From the NCBI GenBank assembly GCA_015521205.1, contig WAOQ01000039.1, positions 1 through 39,151 on the forward strand: DNA of 39,151 nucleotides, given 5' to 3'. Source of the stretch: Desulfurococcales archaeon (GTDB lineage: Archaea > Thermoproteota > Thermoprotei_A > Sulfolobales > Acidilobaceae). Of this stretch, positions 31,404 to 38,724 are shown one piece after another (position 1 is the stretch's first letter; every line of letters begins with the position of its first letter). Both the position numbers and the translations under genes were made by a program. The notes under the pieces are model-generated. The model was not told the DNA's origin. It worked only from the letters and a program-made list of their open reading frames with translations, and ran no database searches.

Positions 31404-31432
31404 GGCTTATAGCTGGTTGGGTAAAGGGGGTT

Positions 31433-32857
31433 TTAACGATTCTGGGTTTGCCCTGCATATATCGGCTCTTCCGTTAGTCCTTTGAGCCAACTACGCCGTA
31501 TCACCCAAGCTACCGCGGCTAGACCTGAGAGTATGTTGCTAAGGGTCATAGCCCACCATACTCCCTTTGGACCCAGCCCGACGGTGAAAGCAAGATAGTA
31601 GGCAAGGGGTATGCGGAAAACCCAGAGCCTAGCCGCGCCTATTAGGGCGACTATTCTTGTGTGACCGCTTCCCCTAGCTATTCCATTTGAGGCGAACATG
31701 ACTCCTAGGAAGGGAGTTCCCACCGCTATAATGTTGATCATAATTATGCTTTCCCTTATCACGTCTCCTGAGGTGGTAAAAACTTCGACTATAGGCCTGT
31801 TTCCGAGGTAGATGAGGAGGCTACCTATGCCCATTAAACCAAATAGCAATAGGAGTCCTTTCTTTGCGGACTCCCATGCTCTGCTTGTATGCCCGGCTCC
31901 GATATTTTGGCCTACAACGACTCCAAGAGCCTGACTGAAACCGAAGGCGAAGGCTTGTATCAACCCTAGTATCCTAACAGCGACATTATACGAGGCGAGC
32001 ACTGCCGTTCCCAGGAGCGCCACAATTTTGATCATAACAAGGAATCCTATGCTTGTTAGTGACATCTGGAAGCTTACTGGTAATCCGACTTTGAGAGCGA
32101 CCCGGGTGACCGGTAGAGTGGGGATTCTGGGTGTTACGCGGAAGCCTATCCTCCCGCTTGATAGGTGATAAAGTGCGTAAATGCCCGCTACGATCCTTGC
32201 TATGCTCGTAGCTACGGCTGCACCCATTACACCCCATCGTGGGAAGCCTAAAAGTCCGAAAATAAGTAGAGGGTCTAATACTATGTTTATGGTGACCGAG
32301 ACTGTGTTGAGTATGAAAGGTGTCCTGGTATCTCCGAGGGAGTTGAGTAGGTTCGTATAATAGATGACGGCGAAGAATGTTGGTACGCCTATGGCTAGAT
32401 ACAATGTGTAAATTAGTGCAAGCTTGTATACCTCTGGAGAGAGGCTTTGGGCACTATAGATTACTGGTGAGATCCCCGCATAGAGGAATGCAGACAACAC
32501 GCCGACCAATAATGTTAGTCCAAGCAACTGTGATGATACATCCGAGGCCTTTTCATAGTCTCGGGCACCTACTAGTTGGGAAACCATTGATACGGAGCTA
32601 GAGGAGATTCCTATAGCTATGCTCATAAAGAGCATAAGAAGTGGCCAAGCAGCGGTTGGCGCGGCTAGCTCCGCTTCGCCTAGATGACCCAAGAATATCG
32701 TGTCGATGAGCTCGTAGGCTACGTTTAGTAGACGCGAAGCAACGGCGGGGCCGGCTAGTATTATTATAGCACGGAGGATGCTACCCTCTACTATCCTTGT
32801 CCTAAGCTTGTCCACCCGTTCGTGTAGTTGTGAGTGCTCGTTGCCCGGCATTCCCAT
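31433..32857 (-). CDS. MATE-family multidrug/solute exporter
   Basis: A 474-residue membrane protein with about 12 helices in two halves. Characteristic MATE segments include ILAGPAVASRLLNVAYELIDTIFLGHLGE at helix 1, the helix-2 start GISSSSVSMVSQLVGA, and in the second half LASYNVAVRILGLIQAFAFGFSQALGVVVGQNIGAG. MATE proteins export cationic drugs, metabolites or lipids using a Na+ or H+ gradient. The ATG at 32857 is one codon inside the longest frame (GTG at 32860); the ribosome binding site is not obvious. A TATA-like CTTTAAATT lies at about 32906-32914. The PadR gene upstream probably controls it, as in many bacterial and archaeal drug exporters. Confidence 0.9.
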   Translation of the reverse strand: MGMPGNEHSQLHERVDKLRTRIVEGSILRAIIILAGPAVASRLLNVAYELIDTIFLGHLGEAELAAPTAAWPLLMLFMSIAIGISSSSVSMVSQLVGARDYEKASDVSSQLLGLTLLVGVLSAFLYAGISPVIYSAQSLSPEVYKLALIYTLYLAIGVPTFFAVIYYTNLLNSLGDTRTPFILNTVSVTINIVLDPLLIFGLLGFPRWGVMGAAVATSIARIVAGIYALYHLSSGRIGFRVTPRIPTLPVTRVALKVGLPVSFQMSLTSIGFLVMIKIVALLGTAVLASYNVAVRILGLIQAFAFGFSQALGVVVGQNIGAGHTSRAWESAKKGLLLLFGLMGIGSLLIYLGNRPIVEVFTTSGDVIRESIIMINIIAVGTPFLGVMFASNGIARGSGHTRIVALIGAARLWVFRIPLAYYLAFTVGLGPKGVWWAMTLSNILSGLAAVAWVIRRSWLKGLTEEPIYAGQTQNR

Positions 32858-32951
32858 CACTTGATTCTAACATTTCCTGCCTCTGCGGTGAACGTTTGAG
32901 ACGCTCACAATTTAAAGTCGAATTATACCCTATTCCCCGAAGAAGTTTATA

Positions 32952-33275
32952 CTAGGAGGGCATGGTTAGTTTTGCGAGGATCTCGGCAATATATTCTAAT
33001 GCTCGTGTATATGCTTCTCTCCCGATTTTTGTGGGTTTATAGTACCCACCCTCCTTCTCGAGCAACCCTTCTCTCTCCATCCTATAGAGGACGGTGTATA
33101 AGGTGACAGGGGATACCTTGAATCCGAAGCGTGTCGCTATCCTTTTCTTAATGTCATAGCCATACGTGGGACCTTCTTCTACGAGCACCGCTATCACATA
33201 TATCCATAGGTTCTCAATAGTTAGTTTTCTCTTTAGTCTCTGCAAGGCTTTAGTGTCTGTTCCATCCACTTCCAT
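32952..33275 (-). CDS. PadR-type winged-helix regulator
   Basis: A 107-residue PadR family repressor. The domain runs through residues 18-100: LVEEGPTYGYDIKKRIATRFGFKVSPVTLYTVLYRMEREGLLE, the family's helix-turn-helix with the SPVTLYTVL recognition helix, then the wing EGGYYKPTKIGREA and a C-terminal dimerisation helix. It lies upstream of and in the same direction as the MATE exporter, with 94 bases between, so it is probably that exporter's regulator responding to its substrate. It is divergent from the inositol-phosphate synthase gene, sharing a single AT-rich promoter stretch. Confidence 0.87.
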   Translation of the reverse strand: MEVDGTDTKALQRLKRKLTIENLWIYVIAVLVEEGPTYGYDIKKRIATRFGFKVSPVTLYTVLYRMEREGLLEKEGGYYKPTKIGREAYTRALEYIAEILAKLTMPS

Positions 33276-33317
33276 ACACCCGCCAATTCCTTATTGCACA
33301 TGTTTTCTAACGCTACG

Positions 33318-33327
33318 TTTTAATATA
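33318..33327. promoter_or_regulatory. Shared TATA-like box between PadR and inositol-phosphate synthase genes
   Basis: TTTTAATATA lies midway between the two divergent starts (33275 and 33371). Its centre is about 48 bases from each start, so it could direct transcription both ways, beginning near 33348 on the plus strand and near 33296 on the minus strand. Binding of PadR nearby could then affect both genes. Confidence 0.4.
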
Positions 33328-33370
33328 TGTCGCCGTGAATATTTAGCATAACAAAATGAGGGGATAAAGC

Positions 33371-34480
33371 ATGAGCCGAAAGATTAGAGCCGCTATCGCA
33401 GGTGTAGGAAACTGTGCAGCCGCGCTCGTACAGGGCACATTTTATTACAGGAACGCCGAAGAGGACCAGTTTATCCCTGGCATAACTAGAGTCCGAATAG
33501 GTGGCTACCACATAGGTGACATAGAATGGGTGGCTGCCTTCGATGTCTCTAAGAAGAAGGTCGGGAAAGATCTCGCCGAAGCAATTTTCGAGTCACCCAA
33601 TATAACGCCAAAATTCACGGATATACCGCCTAAACTAGGTGTCCCCGTCTCGCCGGGACCAGTTTTAGACGGTGTTGCACCTCACATGAAAGAGAAGTTC
33701 GATCCCCTGGACAGAGAGGTAGACCTAGGCGAGGTAGTTGACGTACTAAAAGAGTCGAAGGCTGATATACTCATAAACTTCCTACCAGTCGGTAGCGAGG
33801 AAGCTACGAGGTTCTATGCCAGAGCCGCGGCAGAGGCAGGGGTAGCATTCATAAATGGGATCCCCGTATTCATTGCTAGTGACGAGACTGGTTACTGGGA
33901 TAAATTTTACCGTGAGAAAGGGGTTCCGCTTGTAGGAGATGACATTAAGGGCCAGTTAGGTGCAACGGTACTTCACAGGACGCTTGTACGTTTGATGTAT
34001 ATGAGAGGTGTTAAGGTAGAGGAGACTTACCAGTTGAACATTGGCGGGAACACGGATTTTGAGAACATGCTAATGGAAGAGAGGCTTCAGAGTAAGAGAA
34101 AGAGCAAGACCGAAGCTGTAACCAGCATACTCCCCTACGGCGAAGATTTGAGGAAGGCTGGCAAGGTGAGGATAGGTCCTAGCGATTTTGTACCCTTCCT
34201 GGGCAATACGAAGATTGCCTATATCTATTTGAAGGGCACAAGTTTCGCAGGATTCCCCGTGACCATCGAGGCTAAGCTTAGCGTTGACGATAAAAGCATG
34301 TTTGCAGGCGCTATGATCGATGCCATACGAGGCACAAAGATAGCGCTGGACAGGGGGATATCAGGCATACTGCCCAGTGTTTCAGCTCCCTTCTTCAAAC
34401 ACCCTCCGATACAAGCTCCCAGCGATGAAATAGCTATGAGATGGTTTGAGGACTTCATAACTGGAAATCGAGAAAGGTAA
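33371..34480 (+). CDS. Inositol-1-phosphate synthase
   Basis: A 369-residue archaeal myo-inositol-1-phosphate synthase. It has the NAD-binding [13 protein letters not shown] motif at residues 9-21 and the family segments [20 protein letters not shown] (residues about 196-215) and LNIGGNTDF, with catalytic lysines further on. It converts glucose-6-phosphate to inositol-1-phosphate. In hyperthermophiles that feeds di-myo-inositol phosphate, a heat-stress solute, and in archaea also inositol phospholipids. No partner gene is in the window. ATG start after GAGGGGA, with the TTTTAATATA box at 33318-33327. Confidence 0.94.
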   Translation: MSRKIRAAIAGVGNCAAALVQGTFYYRNAEEDQFIPGITRVRIGGYHIGDIEWVAAFDVSKKKVGKDLAEAIFESPNITPKFTDIPPKLGVPVSPGPVLDGVAPHMKEKFDPLDREVDLGEVVDVLKESKADILINFLPVGSEEATRFYARAAAEAGVAFINGIPVFIASDETGYWDKFYREKGVPLVGDDIKGQLGATVLHRTLVRLMYMRGVKVEETYQLNIGGNTDFENMLMEERLQSKRKSKTEAVTSILPYGEDLRKAGKVRIGPSDFVPFLGNTKIAYIYLKGTSFAGFPVTIEAKLSVDDKSMFAGAMIDAIRGTKIALDRGISGILPSVSAPFFKHPPIQAPSDEIAMRWFEDFITGNRER

Positions 34481-34510
34481 GCATCCCTGGCCCCTCTGCC
34501 TTTAATTCCA

Positions 34511-34960
34511 TTATTTTCTAGGCAACCCACCCCATCTATGGGAAAGCATTTCTTCAAGTTCACCAGTTTCTCCTATTAGTTCCTCTATAAATACCTCCAA
34601 GAAGGGATTCACTCGGGCATCCACCAGGTGTCCAGCATAGACTTCGCTCTGCTGTCGAGCAAGTGTGACGTGTAGGTGCGTATATGCTCTCCCGTCGGGA
34701 CCCATGATCGTGTTTCCTAGTAGAGATATAACCTCGATAACCTTTCCGGGAAGGGCTTCCACGTCCATTGTATAGTATTTGCCTTCTGATGGTGAAAATA
34801 CTCCTATCCTAGCCCATTCCATACCACCTATTCCCACTATCTTCGCTGCTTTCACACCAAGGTTTGCTACAATATCCTCTATAGCTTTGAACGGGTTCTC
34901 GCCCTCCTGGATTTTGAGGAAGAAGGTTCTACCCCTTGTTAGTAGTGTCTTGGCTGTCAT
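34511..34960 (-). CDS. PPC-domain (DUF296) protein
   Basis: A 149-residue protein of the PPC/DUF296 (COG1661) family. The core has the metal-binding-like THLHVTLA and GHLVDA motifs (residues about 104-122) and a beta-rich start (FLKIQEGENPF, then IGGMEWARIG). The family forms trimers and in plants is fused to AT-hook DNA-binding sequences; archaeal members are stand-alone with no known target. ATG start after GGAGGCGATTAAAG. It converges on the inositol-phosphate synthase gene with 30 bases between stops. Confidence 0.85.
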   Translation of the reverse strand: MTAKTLLTRGRTFFLKIQEGENPFKAIEDIVANLGVKAAKIVGIGGMEWARIGVFSPSEGKYYTMDVEALPGKVIEVISLLGNTIMGPDGRAYTHLHVTLARQQSEVYAGHLVDARVNPFLEVFIEELIGETGELEEMLSHRWGGLPRK

Positions 34961-35038
34961 CTTTAATCGCCTCCAGGGTATGGTTATAGCTTAGCAGGGG
35001 TTTTCAAGGTATGGGCCGAGACGAAGGCGGTGGAGGGT

Positions 35039-35950
35039 TTACATTTTTCTGGTTGGTGATAGTCCAGAGATCAATTTGAGTATGTCGGTTCTTGTTATAA
35101 TGCCGAAAGGTCGATCGTTCTCGTCGACAACAAGTAGTCTGCCAACATCATGGCGTTCCATTATCTGTATAGCCTGGAAAATCGTATCCCTAGTCCTGAC
35201 CTTATAGAGCCGACCCTTTATCACGCATCTGGAGACCGGCTCGTCGGGGTTTGCCCCCCTGGCCACCGCACGTGCCAGGTCTGTCGTGGTGAAGAAACCG
35301 ATTATTCCTTCTTCGCCGCGGACAGGGCACCCTCTAATCCTTTTTTCGTTTAGTATCGTAGCAGCGTCGCGGAGTGTCATGTTTTCGTCGAGATAGATTA
35401 TTGGTCTACTAGCTATTTCCCCGACTGTGACGTCGGGAACGCTTGTCAATCTAGTTATGATTATGAGGAGTTGCCGTATATTATAGGCCACATGATCTAT
35501 GGTTCCCTCTATCGTTATCTTGGGTACAGGAATACTCTCTATACGTGCTTTGTATCCTTTTTTAATGTTGGTCAGGTCGCCTATAACTTTGACTACAGCT
35601 TTGCTCTCCGCTCGTGCGAACAAGTCCATTATTTCGAGGGAAAGTATACCGTAGCGGTGTTCGTTTCCCTTATCGTCAACCACGTATAGTATACCGTATA
35701 TAATGGGTTCCGCCGTTGGTTTCGTTAGTATGATTCTGCCTTTGAGGGTTGGATAATAGCCACCAAGCGGACCTGTCCGACTCTCAACTAATCCTAGGTT
35801 TTTAAGCGAGACTATTATGTTTCTAACGGTGCCTTCTTCCTTGCCTAGGTATAGGGCTACCTCCCTGCTTTTGACCATGCCTTTCTTTTTCTCGTACAGT
35901 TCTATGAGGGCTTGTAGTACCTGTCTCTGCGTCTCCGTTAACTCCGCCAC
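35039..35950 (-). CDS. Winged-helix and CBS-pair transcription regulator
   Basis: About 303 residues. The N-terminal winged helix (residues about 5-75: REVALYLGKEEGTVRNIIVSLKNLGLVES) is followed by a linker domain (about 80-165) of mixed beta structure and a CBS pair (about 178-295) with S/T-x-L-R-DAATIL and the ITRTDILKLI end. This archaeal architecture is thought to be a transcription factor with CBS ligand sensing (AMP/ATP/SAM). GTG at 35950 with GGGGTG eight bases upstream is preferred; GTG at 35959 with GGAGGT eleven bases upstream is the alternative. A five-bp C/G hairpin (35990-35994 with 36006-36010) sits in the leader. No target is identified. Confidence 0.85.
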   Translation of the reverse strand: MAELTETQRQVLQALIELYEKKKGMVKSREVALYLGKEEGTVRNIIVSLKNLGLVESRTGPLGGYYPTLKGRIILTKPTAEPIIYGILYVVDDKGNEHRYGILSLEIMDLFARAESKAVVKVIGDLTNIKKGYKARIESIPVPKITIEGTIDHVAYNIRQLLIIITRLTSVPDVTVGEIASRPIIYLDENMTLRDAATILNEKRIRGCPVRGEEGIIGFFTTTDLARAVARGANPDEPVSRCVIKGRLYKVRTRDTIFQAIQIMERHDVGRLLVVDENDRPFGIITRTDILKLISGLSPTRKM

Positions 35951-36085
35951 TAAGACCACACCCCTTTTTAACCTCCTTCTTAAATGATGCCCCCATCCAT
36001 TCTCAGGGGGATGTGAAGGGCAACTATTCGGTCAATTGTTATGGATAAAATATAACTTTATATAAAAATCCCGCTGACCGACGTC

Positions 36086-36829
36086 TCAACCTTGCTTCTT
36101 TAATCGCAGAAGCTTGGCTAGAACTCTTCTAGGGACCTTGAATACTTCCCTGGCAATATGGGCTATGTAGGCATCATCCGGTATTACACTCTTGTCGTAT
36201 CCTAGTCTTAGGGCTAGCGCCTGTTTCCACACTTCTTTAGTTATTCTATCGCGTATTTCCCCCCGTGAAATGGCATCGGCAACTTTTATAGCTATATAGA
36301 AGCGAAGGTATTTCTTTATTCCTTCCTCGTGCTCTGGGAAGGCCTTTACGGTGGACGATATGAGTGTGGCAAACTTTTCTTCACCATTAAACCCGAAGAG
36401 TTCTCGTACAACCATTACACGGAATATCTTTGCTAGTAAGTTCATTGTTACCTCACCAAACATCATTTCTATAAGTTGCCTGGCCTTTTGGGGATCCCCG
36501 GACAGGAGGTATGAAACCGCTTCATCGTACTTCATCTCATTATAGAATAGTCTGTCAAATATCTCTGGGAAATCCTCGTATAGCTGCATCCCATATCGTC
36601 CGACGACGTACAGCGATATAAGCTCTTTCTCGAAAATATCGGGTGGCGTGGCTTTACCTTTAATCGGTGAGAGGCCTTCCATATTGTACGTGTCCTCGAG
36701 TAGTTTTATCAAGTCATCCCTATCAAATCCTAGCTCGGCATCTACCCGGTCGAGAAGTTTGACCCATATATCTGTAAGAACTGCTATTCTACGTCGAGTT
36801 ATCCTACTTCTTTCTTCATGCTTCTCCAT
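36086..36829 (-). CDS. DUF2192-like conserved archaeal protein
   Basis: A 247-residue soluble, strongly helical, charged protein. I believe it belongs to the crenarchaeal DUF2192 family from its general character (RRRIAVLTDIWVKLLDR start, basic end RVLAKLLRLKKQG), but I cannot confirm this and no function is known. It is largely predicted helices with no metal or nucleotide motif. ATG at 36829 is chosen over GTG at 36838 because AAGGTG lies six bases upstream. Its promoter, TATAAATAAA on the minus strand (36884-36893), is shared with or abuts that of the divergent operon starting at 36980. Confidence 0.65.
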   Translation of the reverse strand: MEKHEERSRITRRRIAVLTDIWVKLLDRVDAELGFDRDDLIKLLEDTYNMEGLSPIKGKATPPDIFEKELISLYVVGRYGMQLYEDFPEIFDRLFYNEMKYDEAVSYLLSGDPQKARQLIEMMFGEVTMNLLAKIFRVMVVRELFGFNGEEKFATLISSTVKAFPEHEEGIKKYLRFYIAIKVADAISRGEIRDRITKEVWKQALALRLGYDKSVIPDDAYIAHIAREVFKVPRRVLAKLLRLKKQG

Positions 36830-36883
36830 CTCTAGCACCTTCTACGCCTGATCTCCATGCTTTTCTATGTCCTCACCGACTGG

Positions 36884-36920
36884 TTTATTTATACTACATT
36901 GAAACTCATTCTATATGAGT
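36884..36920. promoter_or_regulatory. Divergent promoter with perfect inverted repeat
   Basis: TTTATTTATA (36884-36893) reads as TATAAATAAA on the minus strand, giving a start near 36862 for the DUF2192-like gene. Next to it ACTCAT 36904-36909 and ATGAGT 36915-36920 form a perfect 6-bp inverted repeat with a 5-base spacer overlapping CTATAT, a possible plus-strand box. It could be an operator for the four-gene operon starting at 36980. Confidence 0.4.
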
Positions 36921-36979
36921 GTCCTAGAATGGTATCGGTTTCACTACAGTAAACGTGTCATTAGGTAAAGGTGGATGTG

Positions 36980-37150
36980 ATGAAATACCTAAAAGAGAAT
37001 GTCCGGCTACTAGAATTTAACGGTTGTACCGGCAGAGTCGAGTTATGTATAGAAGAGATAACTCTAGATAAGCTGGAATCCATTCTGGAATATTTGCCTA
37101 CCCCTGTCCGGGAAAGATTTTTCCGGGTTCTCTGGGGTAAGGACGGGTGA
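36980..37150 (+). CDS. Small protein, 56 aa
   Basis: A 56-residue protein starting at ATG 36980 with AAAGGTGG at 36966-36973 just upstream and ending with TGA at 37148-37150, seven bases before the next start. Sequence is MKYLKENVRLLEFNGC, then TGRVELCIEEITLDKLES, then a helix ILEYLPTPVRERFFRVL. I do not recognise it. The tight packing with the SpoIIM-like and eIF2B-like genes, and a good ribosome binding site, argue that it is real and works with them. No Cys pair or metal motif is complete. Confidence 0.55.
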   Translation: MKYLKENVRLLEFNGCTGRVELCIEEITLDKLESILEYLPTPVRERFFRVLWGKDG

Positions 37151-37156
37151 TTAGGG

Positions 37157-37738
37157 GTGGAACGTGTTTTCTTCGAAGTAGTCTCTAATGACAAGTTAGC
37201 AAAGTGGGTGTTAGTCGGCATCCTTCTATTCTCATTCTCGATACTGGTTTATCCTTCGTTGCCCCCCTTCTGGTTCATCGAACAGATTAAGGAAAATATG
37301 AAAGAGAACATTTCTTCGGGCGAGGGCTTCTTTGGGGTCATGACGATGTTGCCTCTTATAATCGCTATAAATAACATTGTAGCTTCATTTTTCACGTTAG
37401 CGGGAGGCTTCATAGTAGTCGGGTATCCGACAGTCATGATATTTAATGGGTTGATAGTAGGTAGTGTAGCGCTCGATGCAGTATCCCAAAATCCCCTTGT
37501 CCCGATCTATACTTCATTAGCGGTGCACGGGATTCTAGAAATCCCTATTATAGCATTGGCAGGTAGCCTAGGCTTGGCACGCATCTTAAAATTCGCGAAG
37601 GCCTCAATAGAAGAAACTGTTGGGTTCGTTGCATTTAGCATAATCGTATTAGCCTTTATCGAGTCTTCCTTAACAATAGTGTTTATGGCGCTTGACGCGG
37701 TTTGGAGAAGTTTGTTGTTCGGGGTGCCGCTTCCTTGA
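37157..37738 (+). CDS. SpoIIM-like (DUF95) membrane protein
   Basis: A 193-residue membrane protein with about five helices. The central part has the SpoIIM/DUF95 pattern: NNIVASFFTLAGGFIVVGYPTVMIFNGLIVG, then a polar segment and HGILEIPIIALAGSLGLA with the conserved His and Glu. Archaeal SpoIIM-like proteins have nothing to do with sporulation; they are often found with MoxR/DUF58-type genes and their function is unknown. GTG start with GGGTGA six bases upstream. The stop TGA overlaps the start codon of the next gene (TTGA). Confidence 0.82.
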   Translation: MERVFFEVVSNDKLAKWVLVGILLFSFSILVYPSLPPFWFIEQIKENMKENISSGEGFFGVMTMLPLIIAINNIVASFFTLAGGFIVVGYPTVMIFNGLIVGSVALDAVSQNPLVPIYTSLAVHGILEIPIIALAGSLGLARILKFAKASIEETVGFVAFSIIVLAFIESSLTIVFMALDAVWRSLLFGVPLP

Positions 37739-38724
37739 GTGTTGAAAGTGGGTCAGAGAGACTCGTAAACACGATCCTAGGTGAACTGAGGAATAGGCTT
37801 CTAAGCATAACTGATTCCATTAGCGGGCTAGGCGTCATATTAGAAGGATTAGATGCTTTACTCGATAACATGTTGAAAGGTGCTATACCCTCATCTTACG
37901 AAGAGACAAAGGAAGTAATGGAAGTGTTCTTTCACGCAGTACGCGTTTTGGTACCGTTCCTAGGCTCTGTCTCTACTTTAGCGGATATCGTTGAAGAGGC
38001 CTATAGCAGGGTTGAGAGAAGCGGGGATTTTTCCAAATGGATCTATATCAGCCTAGCTAAGCAAGCATCGGCTCATCTACGAGAGTTGCACGAGATGATG
38101 TTCAGATCGCTGGGTAGCCGGTGCTCGGAGGTTATAGATGGATCAAACCTTGTAGTAACAGCTATAGGCTTCTCTGAGGAAAACATTGCTTGCCTTTCAT
38201 CTATAAGCGATAGGATTTACGAGGTTGTCGTACCTATAGATGAGGTTATGAGGACTGGTATAAGGTTAAGAGATCAGGTTAGGAGAGTTGCGCCCGAGCT
38301 TTCTAGGAAGATCAGGCTAACAGTCGACTCTACAACGCTTTACATGGTTCGTCATAGCCATTATCTTGTGAGTAGTACTATGCTTGTGAGACCTGACGGT
38401 GTTGCGGTTGTACCTGTTTTATCGTATCTTCCGTTGAGGGCGGCTGGCCGTTTTGGAGTAAACGTGGTAATTCCTACATATACTTGGAACTTAATTCCGG
38501 ATAACAGGGATTATAACCCCTTACCAAAGCGTCGTTATGTTATGGGACAAGAACTAAAAGATATGTTAGTACCCCTCCTCGAAGCTGTGAAACTAGATGA
38601 TAACATGGTTCTTATTACGGAGGAAGAAGCTTTCCGCTGGGGCTCATTGGATGTCAAAAAGATCGCTGAAGAGTTTCGGCGAAAAGCTGTAAATAACATT
38701 CTGAGGGTTGGCTATGAAACATAG
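37735..38724 (+). CDS. Degenerate eIF2B-like (IF-2B superfamily) protein
   Basis: A 329-residue protein that appears to belong to the eIF2B alpha/beta/delta and ribose-1,5-bisphosphate isomerase superfamily. An N-terminal helical region (about residues 1-135) is followed by strands resembling the Rossmann-like core: LVVTAIGFS, YEVVVPIDEVMRTG, IRLTVDSTTLYMVRH, SSTMLVRPDGVAVV and FGVNVVIPTYTWN. In the isomerase a catalytic Cys sits at the first strand and Asp at GAD; neither is present here, so it is probably not an enzyme. TTG at 37735 overlaps the upstream stop (TTGA) and has GGGGTG eight bases before; an upstream TTG at 37702 is less likely. The next gene overlaps its end by 11 bases. Assignment is by eye and moderate. 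Confidence 0.55.
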   Translation: MSVESGSERLVNTILGELRNRLLSITDSISGLGVILEGLDALLDNMLKGAIPSSYEETKEVMEVFFHAVRVLVPFLGSVSTLADIVEEAYSRVERSGDFSKWIYISLAKQASAHLRELHEMMFRSLGSRCSEVIDGSNLVVTAIGFSEENIACLSSISDRIYEVVVPIDEVMRTGIRLRDQVRRVAPELSRKIRLTVDSTTLYMVRHSHYLVSSTMLVRPDGVAVVPVLSYLPLRAAGRFGVNVVIPTYTWNLIPDNRDYNPLPKRRYVMGQELKDMLVPLLEAVKLDDNMVLITEEEAFRWGSLDVKKIAEEFRRKAVNNILRVGYET

